Part shown: positions 16,728-26,079 of the stretch, one piece after another
Layout of the letters: the number at the start of each line of letters is the position of its first letter
Numbering within the stretch: the first letter of the stretch is position 1
Notes under the pieces: model-generated
Databases searched by the model: none
Seen by the model: only the letters and a program-made list of their open reading frames with translations
What the model was told of the DNA's origin: nothing
Assembly (NCBI RefSeq): GCF_013348805.1
Contig: NZ_CP054690.1
Span: forward strand, 2,728,001 to 2,792,000
Source: Rhodococcus sp. W8901
GTDB lineage: Bacteria; Actinomycetota; Actinomycetes; Mycobacteriales; Mycobacteriaceae
Direction of reading: 5' to 3'
Length of the DNA stretch: 64,000 nt
Translations under genes and position numbers: made by a program

Positions 16728-19700
16728 CTAGACCTCGGCGAATTCGAGGCCGCCCTCCGCGGTGGCCGGGACGCGTCGCCGCATCGGTGACCCCAGTGCC
16801 CGGGCCAGATCACTGCCGTCGTGCTCGGCCAGCAGTTCGCCGCCGGACCACACCAGCAGCGCGGCGCTGACGCTCTGCTCGGCGGTCGAGTGCGCCAGGT
16901 CGTAGTGTGCGCACCCCGGCACACCGCCGTAGGTGATCCACAGGTCGTATCCGGTCATGAACAGGTCCAGGTCGAACTGGACGCTCAGCCCCAGCAGTTC
17001 GCTGCGGCCGTTGTCGTCGACACCGGCGAACGCCTCGTCCAGGCCGAGCAGGCGCGGTGAGTGCGGATCGGCCGACGAGAGCATCACGTGTGCCGCGGCG
17101 AACAGCGGCAGGTGCAGCGACACCGACTGTTCACCGCCGGACAGTGCGCTGTGCCGGGCGACGGTGAGGCGGTCCTCGCTGCCGTCGCCGCCGATCAGTG
17201 TGAAGGAGAACACCCGCCACCGTCGGTAGTCGAGCGCGGCGGCGAGGATCTCCGGGTACGACCGCTCGGGATGGGCGGCGCGGGCGATCCGCACCTGAGC
17301 CGCGAAGTGCGCCCGGACGGTCGCCAGTTCGTCGGCGCTCAGGGCCGACGGGGCCCGGTCGAGGAGCTTGGACACGGCTCGCGAGCTGTCGTCGAGGTTG
17401 TCGGCGAGGACCCAGTGCACGCCGATCGTGCTGCCCGACGACATGCGCCGCTCGCGCATCTCCGCGCCCATCTGGGCGATCAGGTCGCGGGCGTCGGCGG
17501 TGCGCTCGTGGATCTGCTGTGCCAGTCCGGTGAGCAGAGCGTCCTCGAGGATGCGGCGCTCGGAGTCCGTGAGCAGTACCTCCTGGTCCTGGCGGGCCGC
17601 GGCGATCCGGGTCGCGAACTCGCCGATCGACGAGTAGCCCTGGTCGTCCTGCACGCGGACCACTGTCAGACCGTCCGGTGCGTCCCACTGCAGGCGATAG
17701 TCCTGTCCGGCCGCCGCGAGCTGGGCGTCGAAGTCCTGCAGCGCCGCGGTGAGCGCCGAGCGGGTGGCCTTCTTGGCGTTCTCGCTGGTCTTCACCGAGG
17801 CGGTCGCCGCATCCATCGCGCGGTACAGCGCGTCCACCTCGGGCGGCAGGATCGGCGATTCCACGTCGCCCTCCGTCGCGATCCGGTACACCAGCTGGTC
17901 GGCTGTGAGCCACGCGGCACTGCTCTGGGGCCACGAGTGCGAGCCCTCGACGCCGAGAAGATCGAGTAGATCGCGTCGCGCATAGGGTGCGAGGCGGTCG
18001 ACATCGGTGCGCGTCTCGGTCAGCGCGCTGCGCAGCGCCTCGATTGCGGCGCTGTGGGCGCCCTCGGCCTTGCCGATCTGCTCGACGGCCGCGTCGTAGG
18101 CCTTGCGTGCGGATCGCTGCTCGGTCTTGCAGACCTCGATCCGGGCGCGAACCTGCTCGAGGTCGGCATCGATCTGCTCGGCGCTCGAGCCCAGGGCCTC
18201 CCGGAGCGTCTCGAGACGCGAGATCTGCTGCGCGTAGTTTTCCTCCGCGACTGCAGCCTCCTCGACGAACTCCTCGGTGTTACCGCGGGCCTCCTCGAGC
18301 CGGTCGACGGCCTCCCGGTGGAGTTCGAGTTCCTTCTCCTGCTCGCGACGGCAGCGCAGCAGCTGCTCGCCCCGACTCTCGAAGTGCCGGATCGAGGCCG
18401 CCACGGCGTCGATGTCGCGCGCCTGGTGCGACATGCGATGTGCGACGGCGACCGCGCGGAGCTCCTTGTCCTTGGCGGTATGGTCCGCGATCGCATGATC
18501 GAGTTCCTCGCCGGCGCTCGCGGTGGACTCGGACCGGCTGCGGAGCGCGCCGGCGGCTTCGGTGAGCTTCTTGATCGCGGCGAGGACCCCGGACGTGCGG
18601 GGAAGCGACTTCCCGGCGGTCGAGATCCGGTCGAGCAGCGCGGTCGTCTCGGACTCCTCGGCGTGGGCGGTGTCGCGCCGCGCCTCGGTTTCGGTGATTT
18701 CCTGTGCGATCTCCTCGATCCGCTGTGCTCGGCGCCGCTTCCGTGCGGTCGTGCCGATGTACTCGGCGTCCGCCTTGACGTGGCGGCCGCGTTGCACGCC
18801 CTGCCAGAACCGGCCGTCCACCCCTACTCCGACGGCGCCGGCGCTCGCGGCGCCGGCGCCGTCGAGCGCGATGGACTCGATGATCGCCTGCACCACCTCC
18901 TCCGGGACTCCGGCATCGGGTTCCACCTCGAGGACGTCGGCCAGGGTCGGGCCCTGCGGCCGCAGGGCCTCGGACAGTGGCACCAGGAACTGCTCGGATT
19001 CGGCGTCCGGCTGCGCACTGTCTCCGGCCGACACCCAGCCGTCGAGCAGGTTCGCGGCGGCCAGCGCGGATTCGACGCCCGCGGCCACCGCGGGCTCGAC
19101 GCCGTCCGCGAAGCGCACCAGCCGCCACAGCGGGGCCCCGGACAGCTCGCTCCGATCGCCGGTACGGAACGCGAATCGCGCAGGGGCATCGTCCTTCTCG
19201 GCCGCGACGCGATCGCGGTCGGCGCGCAGCGCGGCGATCCGTTCGGTGGCCGCGGCCTGCTCGGTCACGGCGTGCCGCCGCCGCGCGCGCTGGTCGTCGA
19301 GGGCGGACTGCGTCCGCTCGTGCAGCACCGTGGTGAGGCTGGGGGAGTCGTCCTCGCCGGCCAGCGACAGCGCGGTGTCCAGCGCGGAGAACACGTCGGC
19401 GGTCACCCCGATCGAGGCGTACTCCGCCGAATGCTCGGTCCACCAGGCCCGCAGCGCGGCGGCGCAATCGGCCCGCGCCAACGCGACCGTGGCCTCGGCC
19501 TCGGCGACCGCCGCCTGCGCCGCCTCGAGCAGTTCGCGGCCCTTGTCGGCGGCGCGATCGGCCCGCGCTCGTTCGGTGCCGGCCTTGTCGACCGTGGCGA
19601 GCGCCGCCCGGACCGCGCGGACGTCGCCATCGCGTTCCTCGGCGTGTCCACGGACCGCGGTGGTGATCTGGTCCGACCGCGCCCCGTCGGGCAGCGGGCT

Positions 19701-20900
19701 CCAGACGATGCCGGCCTGCTCGGCGGCCTCGGCCAGCTGCTCCTCGGCGCGCACCAGCTCGGCAGTCGCCCGCTTCACCGAATCCGATGCCCGCGTGGCC
19801 TCGTCCGTGCGCTGCTCGAGCGTCGCCTGCGCCCGGCGTGCCTTGTCGGCCTGCTGCTCGGTGGACAACTTGAGCTGTGCGACGGCGGCAGCCAGGTCGT
19901 CGAGCTGCTGCTTGCCCTCGTAGGCCCCGGACCGCTGCAGCGTCTCGAGGTCGGCGCGGCCCTGTTCGAGGGCGCGCTCGGCGGCGGTGAACCGACCCTC
20001 GGCGAGCAGCCGCTCCTCCTGCCGGGACGTCTGCAGTGCGACGGCCTCGTCCAGCACGGTCTTCGCTCGTTCCACCGACTCGATGCGCCGGGAGACCTGT
20101 TCGACGTCGGTACGGGCCTGCTGGCTCAGGTACTTCGAGTACACCGTCACGAAGCTGTGCGCGGCCTGGTCGGCGGCGGCGAGACCCTCGAGCGCGCGAC
20201 TCACCTCCTCCATGTCGCTGAAGGAACGCGCCGCCTCGAGCACCAGCTGCTCGTCGAGGGGGCGCAGGCCGTCGGTGAGGGCCTGCGACAGCCCCTTCGG
20301 GTCGAGGTTCTTGGCCAGCTGCGGGCGGCGCAGGGTCAGGATGAGGTTGATGAGCTGGTCGTAGCGTTCGGTGCCCAGCCCGAACAGCCGGGCGTCGATG
20401 GCGGCTCGGTAGTCGACAGGACGGTCGGTGATGGCGTCGCTGCCGAGCTGCTCCGCGAGCTGCTTCTTGGTCAGCGGCCGGTCGTCGCTACCGAGGAGGG
20501 AGAAGTCGACGCCGACGCGGCCTTCCGCGACGAAGTACCAGCGGGTGACCTTGTCGTTCTGGCGGCTCGCGCGCATTCCGATTCCGACCGTGACGGCCTC
20601 CGGGTCGTCCTGCGAGCCGCGCGCGAACTCCATCCACACGTACGAATGCGCCGAATCCTGGCCTCGATACAGCAGGTTCGACTTCATCGTGCGTTCCTCA
20701 CCCGCGAACGGGTTCAGGCGGCGCGGCTCGATGCGGCCGTCGAAGACGAACGGGAACAGCACCTCGAGCGCCTTGGTCTTGCCCGAACCGTTGGGTCCAC
20801 GCAGGACGAGACGCCCGTCCGCGAACGAGAACTCCTGGTCGCGGTAGTCCCACAGGTTGACGATCCCGGCGCGGGTCGGCTTGAAGCGCGCGTGTGCCAT
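16728..20900 (-). CDS. jetC: SMC-like ATPase of a Wadjet-type system (TIGR02680, JetC)
   Basis: Large SMC/MukB-like ATPase, 1390 residues, the usual TIGR02680 length. Head motifs are split to the ends: Walker A GPNGSGKT at residues 35-42; near the C-terminus the signature HSALSGGEQSVSLHLP and Walker B PRLLGLDEAFAGVD. The roughly 1000 residues between are Glu/Arg/Ala-rich coiled coil with a central break around residues 580-700 that would be the hinge region. In Wadjet systems JetC with JetA and JetB extrudes DNA loops, and JetD then cuts small circular DNA. It starts 13 bases after the jetB stop. Nothing resembling JetD follows. Confidence 0.92.
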   Translation of the reverse strand: MAHARFKPTRAGIVNLWDYRDQEFSFADGRLVLRGPNGSGKTKALEVLFPFVFDGRIEPRRLNPFAGEERTMKSNLLYRGQDSAHSYVWMEFARGSQDDPEAVTVGIGMRASRQNDKVTRWYFVAEGRVGVDFSLLGSDDRPLTKKQLAEQLGSDAITDRPVDYRAAIDARLFGLGTERYDQLINLILTLRRPQLAKNLDPKGLSQALTDGLRPLDEQLVLEAARSFSDMEEVSRALEGLAAADQAAHSFVTVYSKYLSQQARTDVEQVSRRIESVERAKTVLDEAVALQTSRQEERLLAEGRFTAAERALEQGRADLETLQRSGAYEGKQQLDDLAAAVAQLKLSTEQQADKARRAQATLEQRTDEATRASDSVKRATAELVRAEEQLAEAAEQAGIVWSPLPDGARSDQITTAVRGHAEERDGDVRAVRAALATVDKAGTERARADRAADKGRELLEAAQAAVAEAEATVALARADCAAALRAWWTEHSAEYASIGVTADVFSALDTALSLAGEDDSPSLTTVLHERTQSALDDQRARRRHAVTEQAAATERIAALRADRDRVAAEKDDAPARFAFRTGDRSELSGAPLWRLVRFADGVEPAVAAGVESALAAANLLDGWVSAGDSAQPDAESEQFLVPLSEALRPQGPTLADVLEVEPDAGVPEEVVQAIIESIALDGAGAASAGAVGVGVDGRFWQGVQRGRHVKADAEYIGTTARKRRRAQRIEEIAQEITETEARRDTAHAEESETTALLDRISTAGKSLPRTSGVLAAIKKLTEAAGALRSRSESTASAGEELDHAIADHTAKDKELRAVAVAHRMSHQARDIDAVAASIRHFESRGEQLLRCRREQEKELELHREAVDRLEEARGNTEEFVEEAAVAEENYAQQISRLETLREALGSSAEQIDADLEQVRARIEVCKTEQRSARKAYDAAVEQIGKAEGAHSAAIEALRSALTETRTDVDRLAPYARRDLLDLLGVEGSHSWPQSSAAWLTADQLVYRIATEGDVESPILPPEVDALYRAMDAATASVKTSENAKKATRSALTAALQDFDAQLAAAGQDYRLQWDAPDGLTVVRVQDDQGYSSIGEFATRIAAARQDQEVLLTDSERRILEDALLTGLAQQIHERTADARDLIAQMGAEMRERRMSSGSTIGVHWVLADNLDDSSRAVSKLLDRAPSALSADELATVRAHFAAQVRIARAAHPERSYPEILAAALDYRRWRVFSFTLIGGDGSEDRLTVARHSALSGGEQSVSLHLPLFAAAHVMLSSADPHSPRLLGLDEAFAGVDDNGRSELLGLSVQFDLDLFMTGYDLWITYGGVPGCAHYDLAHSTAEQSVSAALLVWSGGELLAEHDGSDLARALGSPMRRRVPATAEGGLEFAEV

Positions 20901-20913
20901 GCGAAAGATGCCT

Positions 20914-22329
20914 CTACTTCTCTACGGGTGCGTTCTCGTGGGATTCGCTGGGAACGGGTTCGTCGAACAGCTCGGACTGGGCGGTGCGGTCCCGGATGTT
21001 GACCACGACGCCGCGGAACCGCGCGATCGTCGGCAGCACCAGGACACCACCGTCGACCACCCGGATCAACTGCAGGCGATGGAGCAGTGCGATCGCATTG
21101 CGCTTCAATCCTTGCCGGTCGGCCTGCCACTGCGCCGCGAAGGTGCGCCCGAAGCGCAGCACCAACTCGTCGACGGCCGCCGCGATCCAGGCGTCGTCCA
21201 GCATCGAGTACAACGCCGGCTCGGGTCGATCGCCTTCGTCGGTGTCGTCGTCGTGGTCGGCAGGATCGATGTGCTCGGCGAGCTCCTCGAAGATTCCCGC
21301 GCTCGGAATGGCCGCGTCGAGTCGGGCGATCACCTCGCGCTGGTTCGACTCGGGCAGCGGGCGGCGCGGGAGACCGGGCGCGTCGAGGTCGAGGACCCGA
21401 TCGGCCATCTCGCCGGCGAGCAGCAGCGCGACCTGGGAGACGGTGCCGGTGCTCGGGAACCGGATGTCGGACATGCGGCCCGACGGGTCGATCATCGCGA
21501 TCCCCTCGGCCCGGCGTTCGGCGACCAGTCCGGTCAGCTCCTCGACATCGGCGGCGGTGCGGGGCAGCGCGAGCTGCAGTCGCTCGTCGTCGGTCAGTTC
21601 GTCCGCGTACACCACCGGCCGCTCGACGAGGGCCCGTCGCATCCGCCGTGCGGTCTCGCGGGGATCTCCGGTGCGCAGGCCGATCAGGTCGTCGTCCTGC
21701 GGTGCCTTCTCACCCGAGAGCAACGTCCGGACCGAGGTCAGGTGCTGGAGTGCGCGGGGCGGACGGAACAAGGCGACGACGACCGACCGGTCGATGTCGT
21801 AGAGAGCCTCGCCCGCATCGGGATTGGACGCCCAGCCGCCGGCGTCGCCGTCGGCGAGGACGATCGCGCCGCGGGCCGCGAGCCAGCCGACGGCATCGAC
21901 GAACGCGTCGCGGTCGGCGGCCCGGTCGGTGGACAGCGTCACGCCGGGCACCTGCGCGGCCTCGGCGGCGACGTGGTCGGCCAACTCCGACAGGGTGATC
22001 TGGTTGCCGGCCCGGCCGAGCGCCGCGAGCGCCAAGGCGAGGTAGGCGTAGCGGTGCCGGTCGAACGTCCGGTCGTTGGCGGTGCGTGCCGGGATTCCCG
22101 ATTCGAGTCGGTCCGCGACGGTGAACAGGCGGGCGGTGGTCTCGGTGACCTCGAGCCGATATCCGAACAGGTCGAGCAGGTCGTCGCGCAGTTCGGTGGC
22201 CCACCGCCGCAGCAGCGGCAGCGCGAGTCGGTCGGGATACGTCTGCGTCACCAGGTGATTCGACAGGATCACCCGGGCGGCCCGCTGGTACGAGTCGAGG
22301 TCCAGCGGCGAGACGGAACGAGACCTCAC
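20914..22329 (-). CDS. jetB: Wadjet-type JetB homologue (DUF2398, TIGR02678)
   Basis: 471 residues from the GTG whose last bases overlap the jetA stop (GTGA). The family is the MukE-like accessory subunit that binds the SMC ATPase. Seen: LDSYQRAARVILSNHLVT at the start, a winged-helix-like region (DRLALPLLRRWATELRDDLLDLFGYRLEVTETTARLF), and an acidic C-terminal part. The open frame continues far upstream through jetA in another frame, but those codons have no support. Translational coupling to jetA is likely. The role is known by family only. Confidence 0.88.
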   Translation of the reverse strand: MRSRSVSPLDLDSYQRAARVILSNHLVTQTYPDRLALPLLRRWATELRDDLLDLFGYRLEVTETTARLFTVADRLESGIPARTANDRTFDRHRYAYLALALAALGRAGNQITLSELADHVAAEAAQVPGVTLSTDRAADRDAFVDAVGWLAARGAIVLADGDAGGWASNPDAGEALYDIDRSVVVALFRPPRALQHLTSVRTLLSGEKAPQDDDLIGLRTGDPRETARRMRRALVERPVVYADELTDDERLQLALPRTAADVEELTGLVAERRAEGIAMIDPSGRMSDIRFPSTGTVSQVALLLAGEMADRVLDLDAPGLPRRPLPESNQREVIARLDAAIPSAGIFEELAEHIDPADHDDDTDEGDRPEPALYSMLDDAWIAAAVDELVLRFGRTFAAQWQADRQGLKRNAIALLHRLQLIRVVDGGVLVLPTIARFRGVVVNIRDRTAQSELFDEPVPSESHENAPVEK

Positions 22330-23837
22330 TGCACGCTCACCTGCAGTCCGTCGAGATGCAGCCGGCCACGGACGGTCTGCACCACCGTCGTCTCGCCGTG
22401 TGGGCGCAGCGTGAGCCGGACACCGTTCTCCGACCCCGTCGAGCTGGGCACGGTGCCACTGACCGGCACTCGCGCGGTGAGCGCGGCATTGAGCAGGCTC
22501 AGAAGCACGTCGGTCTCGTCGGCGTCGAGGACCCGGTCGTAGGCTCCGGACGCGGCCAGCGACGACGCCGCGACGGCGCGGGCACGCTGAGCTGCCAACT
22601 GTTCCTCGCGAAGTCGTCGGATGCTGCCCTCGTTGCGCTGGACCCGCGACGGCATGCCCGGCTGCGCGGCGCGACCGGTCTCGGCGAGCGTGCGCGAGAT
22701 CTCGACGGGCGTCGCGTCCCACCACGACCGCGAGTCGGGAATGATGTCGGCATCCGGGTGCACCATCGACAGGTGCCGCGGGCGTCCGAGGTCGAAGACG
22801 AGCTGGAACAGGGCGTGCGCCGAATCCTCGTCGGGAGTGGCAGCGAACCACCCGGCGAGGTGCCGCAGCTGACTCTCGCGGCTCACGCCGCCCCGCCGGG
22901 TCTCCGTGACCCGGCGCAACAGCGACAACACTGCGGCGATCGCGCTCATCGTCCCCTCCCGCAGACGATCCGACTCGCTGGGACCCGACACCCCGACGAA
23001 CCACTGGGCCAGGCCCGACCAGCGTGCGTTCCAATCGGATTCGCGTTCCTCGCGGGAGAGGAAGACGCGATCGTCGCTGGCCGCCGCTCGCGCGATGAGG
23101 GACGCGATGCCGGTGGCCTCGACCGCCTCGATGGCCGCGCGCAGCTTCGGTGCGTACCGTGCCAGGTCGGAGCTGAACTCGCGCATGTGGCTCAACAGGG
23201 CGTCCTTGTGTGCCAGGAACGCCTCGGGCGTGATCTCGGTGGTGCGCACCAGGTCGCCGAGCATGAGATAGAACTGCGCCGCCCGCGCCGCCATGTCGGT
23301 GAGCGTGGAGTCCAGCCGGGCGAGCTTGCGGTAGATGAGATCCCCGTCGCCGCGACGGTTGGCTTCGGCGAGCTCCTCGAGATCGGCGAGCAGATCCGGC
23401 AGTGCCAGTCGAGACAGCGTCGCATCCTCGAGCCGGGCACCGAGCAGATCCTCGACGGCGCGGAAGGCCAAGTAGCCGGCCTGACTGAACTGGTACACGA
23501 AATGACGGTTCCGGTACTCCGCGAGAGTTGAGGCGCGACTGCCGTCGTAGCTGCGTTCGAGCACGCCCCACGTGTGCAATTGCTCCAGCAGCGGGGTGAT
23601 CTCGGTGGATGTCAGCGCTGCGGCCGGGTCGTCGCCGGAGATCCGACCCAGGATCTCCGCGACCTCACCGGCGTGCAACAGGACGACGTAGTTGGCACGC
23701 GCGTGGTCGAAGGCGCGGAGCACCCACAGGTACTCGGCGCGTTTCTCCGCGGTCGTGAAGGAGAACAGCCGCAGCCGGTCCTCGCGCACGGCGAAATCAC
23801 CGCCGGAGGACGTGCGAGGGTCACCTGAATCGCTCAC
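22326..23837 (-). CDS. jetA: Wadjet-type JetA homologue (DUF2397, TIGR02677)
   Basis: 503 residues, ATG start. It corresponds to the MukF/kleisin-like subunit of the Wadjet condensin: an N-terminal winged-helix segment (LRLFSFTTAEKRAEYLWVLRAFDHARANYVVLLHAGEVAEIL), a long helical middle and a C-terminal part that should contact the SMC head. First of the three jet genes, 49 bases after the stop of the AbiEi-like gene in the same orientation. The cassette matches the DUF2397/DUF2398/TIGR02680 kind of Wadjet, not the DUF3375/DUF4194 kind. Confidence 0.88.
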   Translation of the reverse strand: MSDSGDPRTSSGGDFAVREDRLRLFSFTTAEKRAEYLWVLRAFDHARANYVVLLHAGEVAEILGRISGDDPAAALTSTEITPLLEQLHTWGVLERSYDGSRASTLAEYRNRHFVYQFSQAGYLAFRAVEDLLGARLEDATLSRLALPDLLADLEELAEANRRGDGDLIYRKLARLDSTLTDMAARAAQFYLMLGDLVRTTEITPEAFLAHKDALLSHMREFSSDLARYAPKLRAAIEAVEATGIASLIARAAASDDRVFLSREERESDWNARWSGLAQWFVGVSGPSESDRLREGTMSAIAAVLSLLRRVTETRRGGVSRESQLRHLAGWFAATPDEDSAHALFQLVFDLGRPRHLSMVHPDADIIPDSRSWWDATPVEISRTLAETGRAAQPGMPSRVQRNEGSIRRLREEQLAAQRARAVAASSLAASGAYDRVLDADETDVLLSLLNAALTARVPVSGTVPSSTGSENGVRLTLRPHGETTVVQTVRGRLHLDGLQVSVQ

Positions 23838-23886
23838 CGTGACAGCCTAGGGCGTCGTTCGGGTCGCGAGCGAACACACCGCCCGG

Positions 23887-24954
23887 TCACCGGCCGCGCC
23901 CCACGGGCCGGCGCCAGGATTCGTCCGCGGTGAGCGCGGTCAGCTGGTACTCCGCGGCGTCGGGATGACGGAACGGGCCCGCCACCAGGTCGGCGTACGC
24001 GTGGCTCGGCGCGACGCAGCGCAGCCCGTCGCGATACTGCATCCGCTCGAAAACCGCTGCCGACCACGGCGTCGCGACCACGACGTCGGCCCCGCCGGTG
24101 ATCGGGCGCAGGTCCAGCGCGGCCGCGAAGGCGTCGACGTCGTCGGCGTAGAGCTCGAGCACCGATGCCGACGCATAGTCGGTGGCGCCGATCCCGGTCA
24201 CCGCATAGGCCGGGTCGCCGTTGCCCGACGCGAGCCGCGCGCGTAGTTCGTCGAGCCCGTTCGGGGCGGCGAAACTTCGGGTGGCACAGGGTTTGCGGTC
24301 GGCGGCCCACGCGCGGAGCATGTGCGGCCAGCGAACGTCGGTGATGGGGCCTCGGGGCAGACGGGTGAGCAGTTCCCGTTCGAAGAGGACCTCGACCACC
24401 CGGTAGGCCGCCCCCGTCGACGCTCCGGAGAGCTTGATCAGTTCGGGCACCGAGATCTCGCCGACGTGATCGGCGAGCGCCCGAACCACCCGCTCGGACG
24501 GCTCACCGGTGAGGACCCCGGACGGCCGGCCGGGCCCGCGCCACGGATCGGCGTCGGCGCCGCGGTTCCGGACCCAGATCGCCGGCCGGTCCGCGACCAG
24601 GTTCAGGTTCCCGGTGGCGTCCGCGTACGACAGACCGTGGCCGTCCAGCTGGCGGCGCACCGGTTCGGAGAGGTAGTGCGCGCAGACGAATCCGCGGTCG
24701 CTGTCGGAGAGTTCGGCCGCGATCCGGGCGACATCACCACTCAGGACGCCCTTGGATGCGGTGATCGCGTAGGACACGGATTCACCGTCCGGTGCCGTGA
24801 TCAGCAGTCGATTCGGTGCGGCGGGGGAGCGGGGGCGGTCCGCCGACACCGTCCACCCGTGGGGGAGTTGCGCCTCCAACCAGGACAGGGCGCGCCGATA
24901 GATGTCGATGCTGCGTTCGGGCCGCGGGTTCGGTGCAACGTCCGTCAGGGTCAC
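23887..24954 (-). CDS. AbiEi-like HTH protein (COG4861-type), upstream of the jet genes
   Basis: About 355 residues; the start is uncertain (GTG at 24954, or GTG at 24972 for six more). The middle shows a winged helix-turn-helix (ERVVRALADHVGEISVPELIKLSGASTGAAYRVVEVLFERELL). The C-terminal part (VLELYADDVDAFAAAL...GGADVVVATPWSAAVFER...CVAPSHAYADLVAGP) resembles the sensor/antitoxin region of AbiEi-type type IV antitoxins. No AbiEii-like nucleotidyltransferase partner is adjacent. Its placement suggests a regulator or accessory of the jet operon. Confidence 0.7.
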   Translation of the reverse strand: MTLTDVAPNPRPERSIDIYRRALSWLEAQLPHGWTVSADRPRSPAAPNRLLITAPDGESVSYAITASKGVLSGDVARIAAELSDSDRGFVCAHYLSEPVRRQLDGHGLSYADATGNLNLVADRPAIWVRNRGADADPWRGPGRPSGVLTGEPSERVVRALADHVGEISVPELIKLSGASTGAAYRVVEVLFERELLTRLPRGPITDVRWPHMLRAWAADRKPCATRSFAAPNGLDELRARLASGNGDPAYAVTGIGATDYASASVLELYADDVDAFAAALDLRPITGGADVVVATPWSAAVFERMQYRDGLRCVAPSHAYADLVAGPFRHPDAAEYQLTALTADESWRRPVGRGR

Positions 24955-25161
24955 ATCCGCAACAGTAGTCACTCTGTGCACAACGGAACCGGAAGAAAAG
25001 CGGAATCGGGGGCGCGTGTCGCGACAGAGATCGGTGCGGGACGGAATCGAGGGAAAATCCGAAAGTGCACGGGCTCGGTCGTGCCGGTCCGCTGGAGGAT
25101 CACGCCCGAGCGGCCACTGCGGCCTGCCACGCCGTAGGCGGTCGCGCTGCCGGATCGTCTG

Positions 25162-25181
25162 CCAGGGACCGAGATCCCTGG
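25162..25181 (-). terminator. Hairpin after the DUF1707-associated gene
   Basis: Seven-base perfect stem (CCAGGGA / TCCCTGG) with a six-base loop, about 27 bases past the stop of the preceding leftward gene. It probably ends that transcript before the AbiEi-jet operon. Confidence 0.5.
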
Positions 25182-25208
25182 GAACGTCCCGCCGCGCGAT
25201 CCCGGCTG

Positions 25209-25757
25209 TCAGGCGGTCTGGACGTCGACGACCTCGCCGCCGAGTGTCGCTGTCACGTTCCCTTTGGCGACGTCGGTGTCCACGACGTACACCGTGACGC
25301 GAGGCTCGGTGACGCCCGGCCGGGAGTGGTCGGCGCGGATCGCGACGCGATCGATGTGGCCGCTGGGCAGGCGGACGAGACTGGTGGCGTTTTCGATGAG
25401 ATCGCCGATGCGGTCGACGTCGAGCTGAGCGAGATCGACCGTCTCCTGGTCCTGGTCCGTCTCCTGGTCCTGATCCCGGATCGAGGGCGGGGTCCACGGC
25501 TCGAACCCGGCGGTGCCGGTGAACATCCACCTCTGCAAGCTGGTCGGCTGTCGGGGGGTCATCCTCGCGACCACAGCGTCTTTGCTGTACAGATCGACAT
25601 CGTCGGCGGTCAGGTCACCGAACTTCAGCTCGAACCGGCGCAGGAACTCGCGCATGCCGTCGGCGGTGAGCGTGTCGATCGGCTCGGCCACGTTCGGGTC
25701 GGATCTGCTCGACACGGGAGATGCGGTGTCGGCGCCCATGGCGTCAGTGCCCCCCAC
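25209..25757 (-). CDS. Hypothetical extracytoplasmic-type domain, possibly the second half of the DUF1707 protein
   Basis: 182 residues from a GTG, or 176 from the ATG at 25739. No signal or membrane segment. It contains a small repeat DQDQETDQDQET. Sequences such as LTADGMREFLRRFELKFGDLTADDVDLYSKDAVVAR and VTVYVVDTDVAKGNVTATLGGEVV look like the C-terminal globular domains that follow the membrane helix in some actinobacterial DUF1707 proteins. It overlaps the DUF1707 gene by up to 14 bases in the +1 frame across a run of six G. It may be the detached half of that protein. Function unknown. Confidence 0.6.
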   Translation of the reverse strand: MGGTDAMGADTASPVSSRSDPNVAEPIDTLTADGMREFLRRFELKFGDLTADDVDLYSKDAVVARMTPRQPTSLQRWMFTGTAGFEPWTPPSIRDQDQETDQDQETVDLAQLDVDRIGDLIENATSLVRLPSGHIDRVAIRADHSRPGVTEPRVTVYVVDTDVAKGNVTATLGGEVVDVQTA

Positions 25758-26079
25758 CGAACAACACGCGGGCGAGGGCAGCCACGATCATCGCGACAAC
25801 GGCTGTCACAGCGACAACAAGGCCGCGGCGACGGCGGTGAGGGTGGCCGGCCGGGTCCTCGGATGCGGTCGCGGCATCGAGGAGATGATCGGGGATTTGC
25901 AGGTCCTTGGTCAGCGCGCTCAGGGCGCCGAGAGTCGTCGCGTGCATCGCCGTCGCGGTGCGGGACTCGTGCTCCTCGGCACTGAGCTGACCGTCGGCGT
26001 ATGCGGCGTCGAGCAAGCTGCAGGTCTGCGCGCGGTCGATGTCCCGCGCTCGGGTCTTGGCAGATCTCGCGTCGGGCAC
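25744..26079 (-). CDS. DUF1707 domain membrane protein
   Basis: 111 residues, GTG start. An N-terminal DUF1707 helical domain (DIDRAQTCSLLDAAYADGQLSAEEHESRTATAMHATTLGALSALTKDLQ) is followed by a basic stretch (HPHRRRR) and one membrane helix (about residues 86-106). The reading frame stops right after LFGGGH at a G6 run; the next gene continues in the shifted frame. The family is common in mycolate-bearing actinobacteria and its role is unknown. Confidence 0.75.
   Translation of the reverse strand: MPDARSAKTRARDIDRAQTCSLLDAAYADGQLSAEEHESRTATAMHATTLGALSALTKDLQIPDHLLDAATASEDPAGHPHRRRRGLVVAVTAVVAMIVAALARVLFGGGH

Noticed and set aside
18054-21002. A 982-codon rightward open frame opposite jetC
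   Set aside because: Antisense shadow of the SMC-like ATPase; no domain pattern and no ribosome site.
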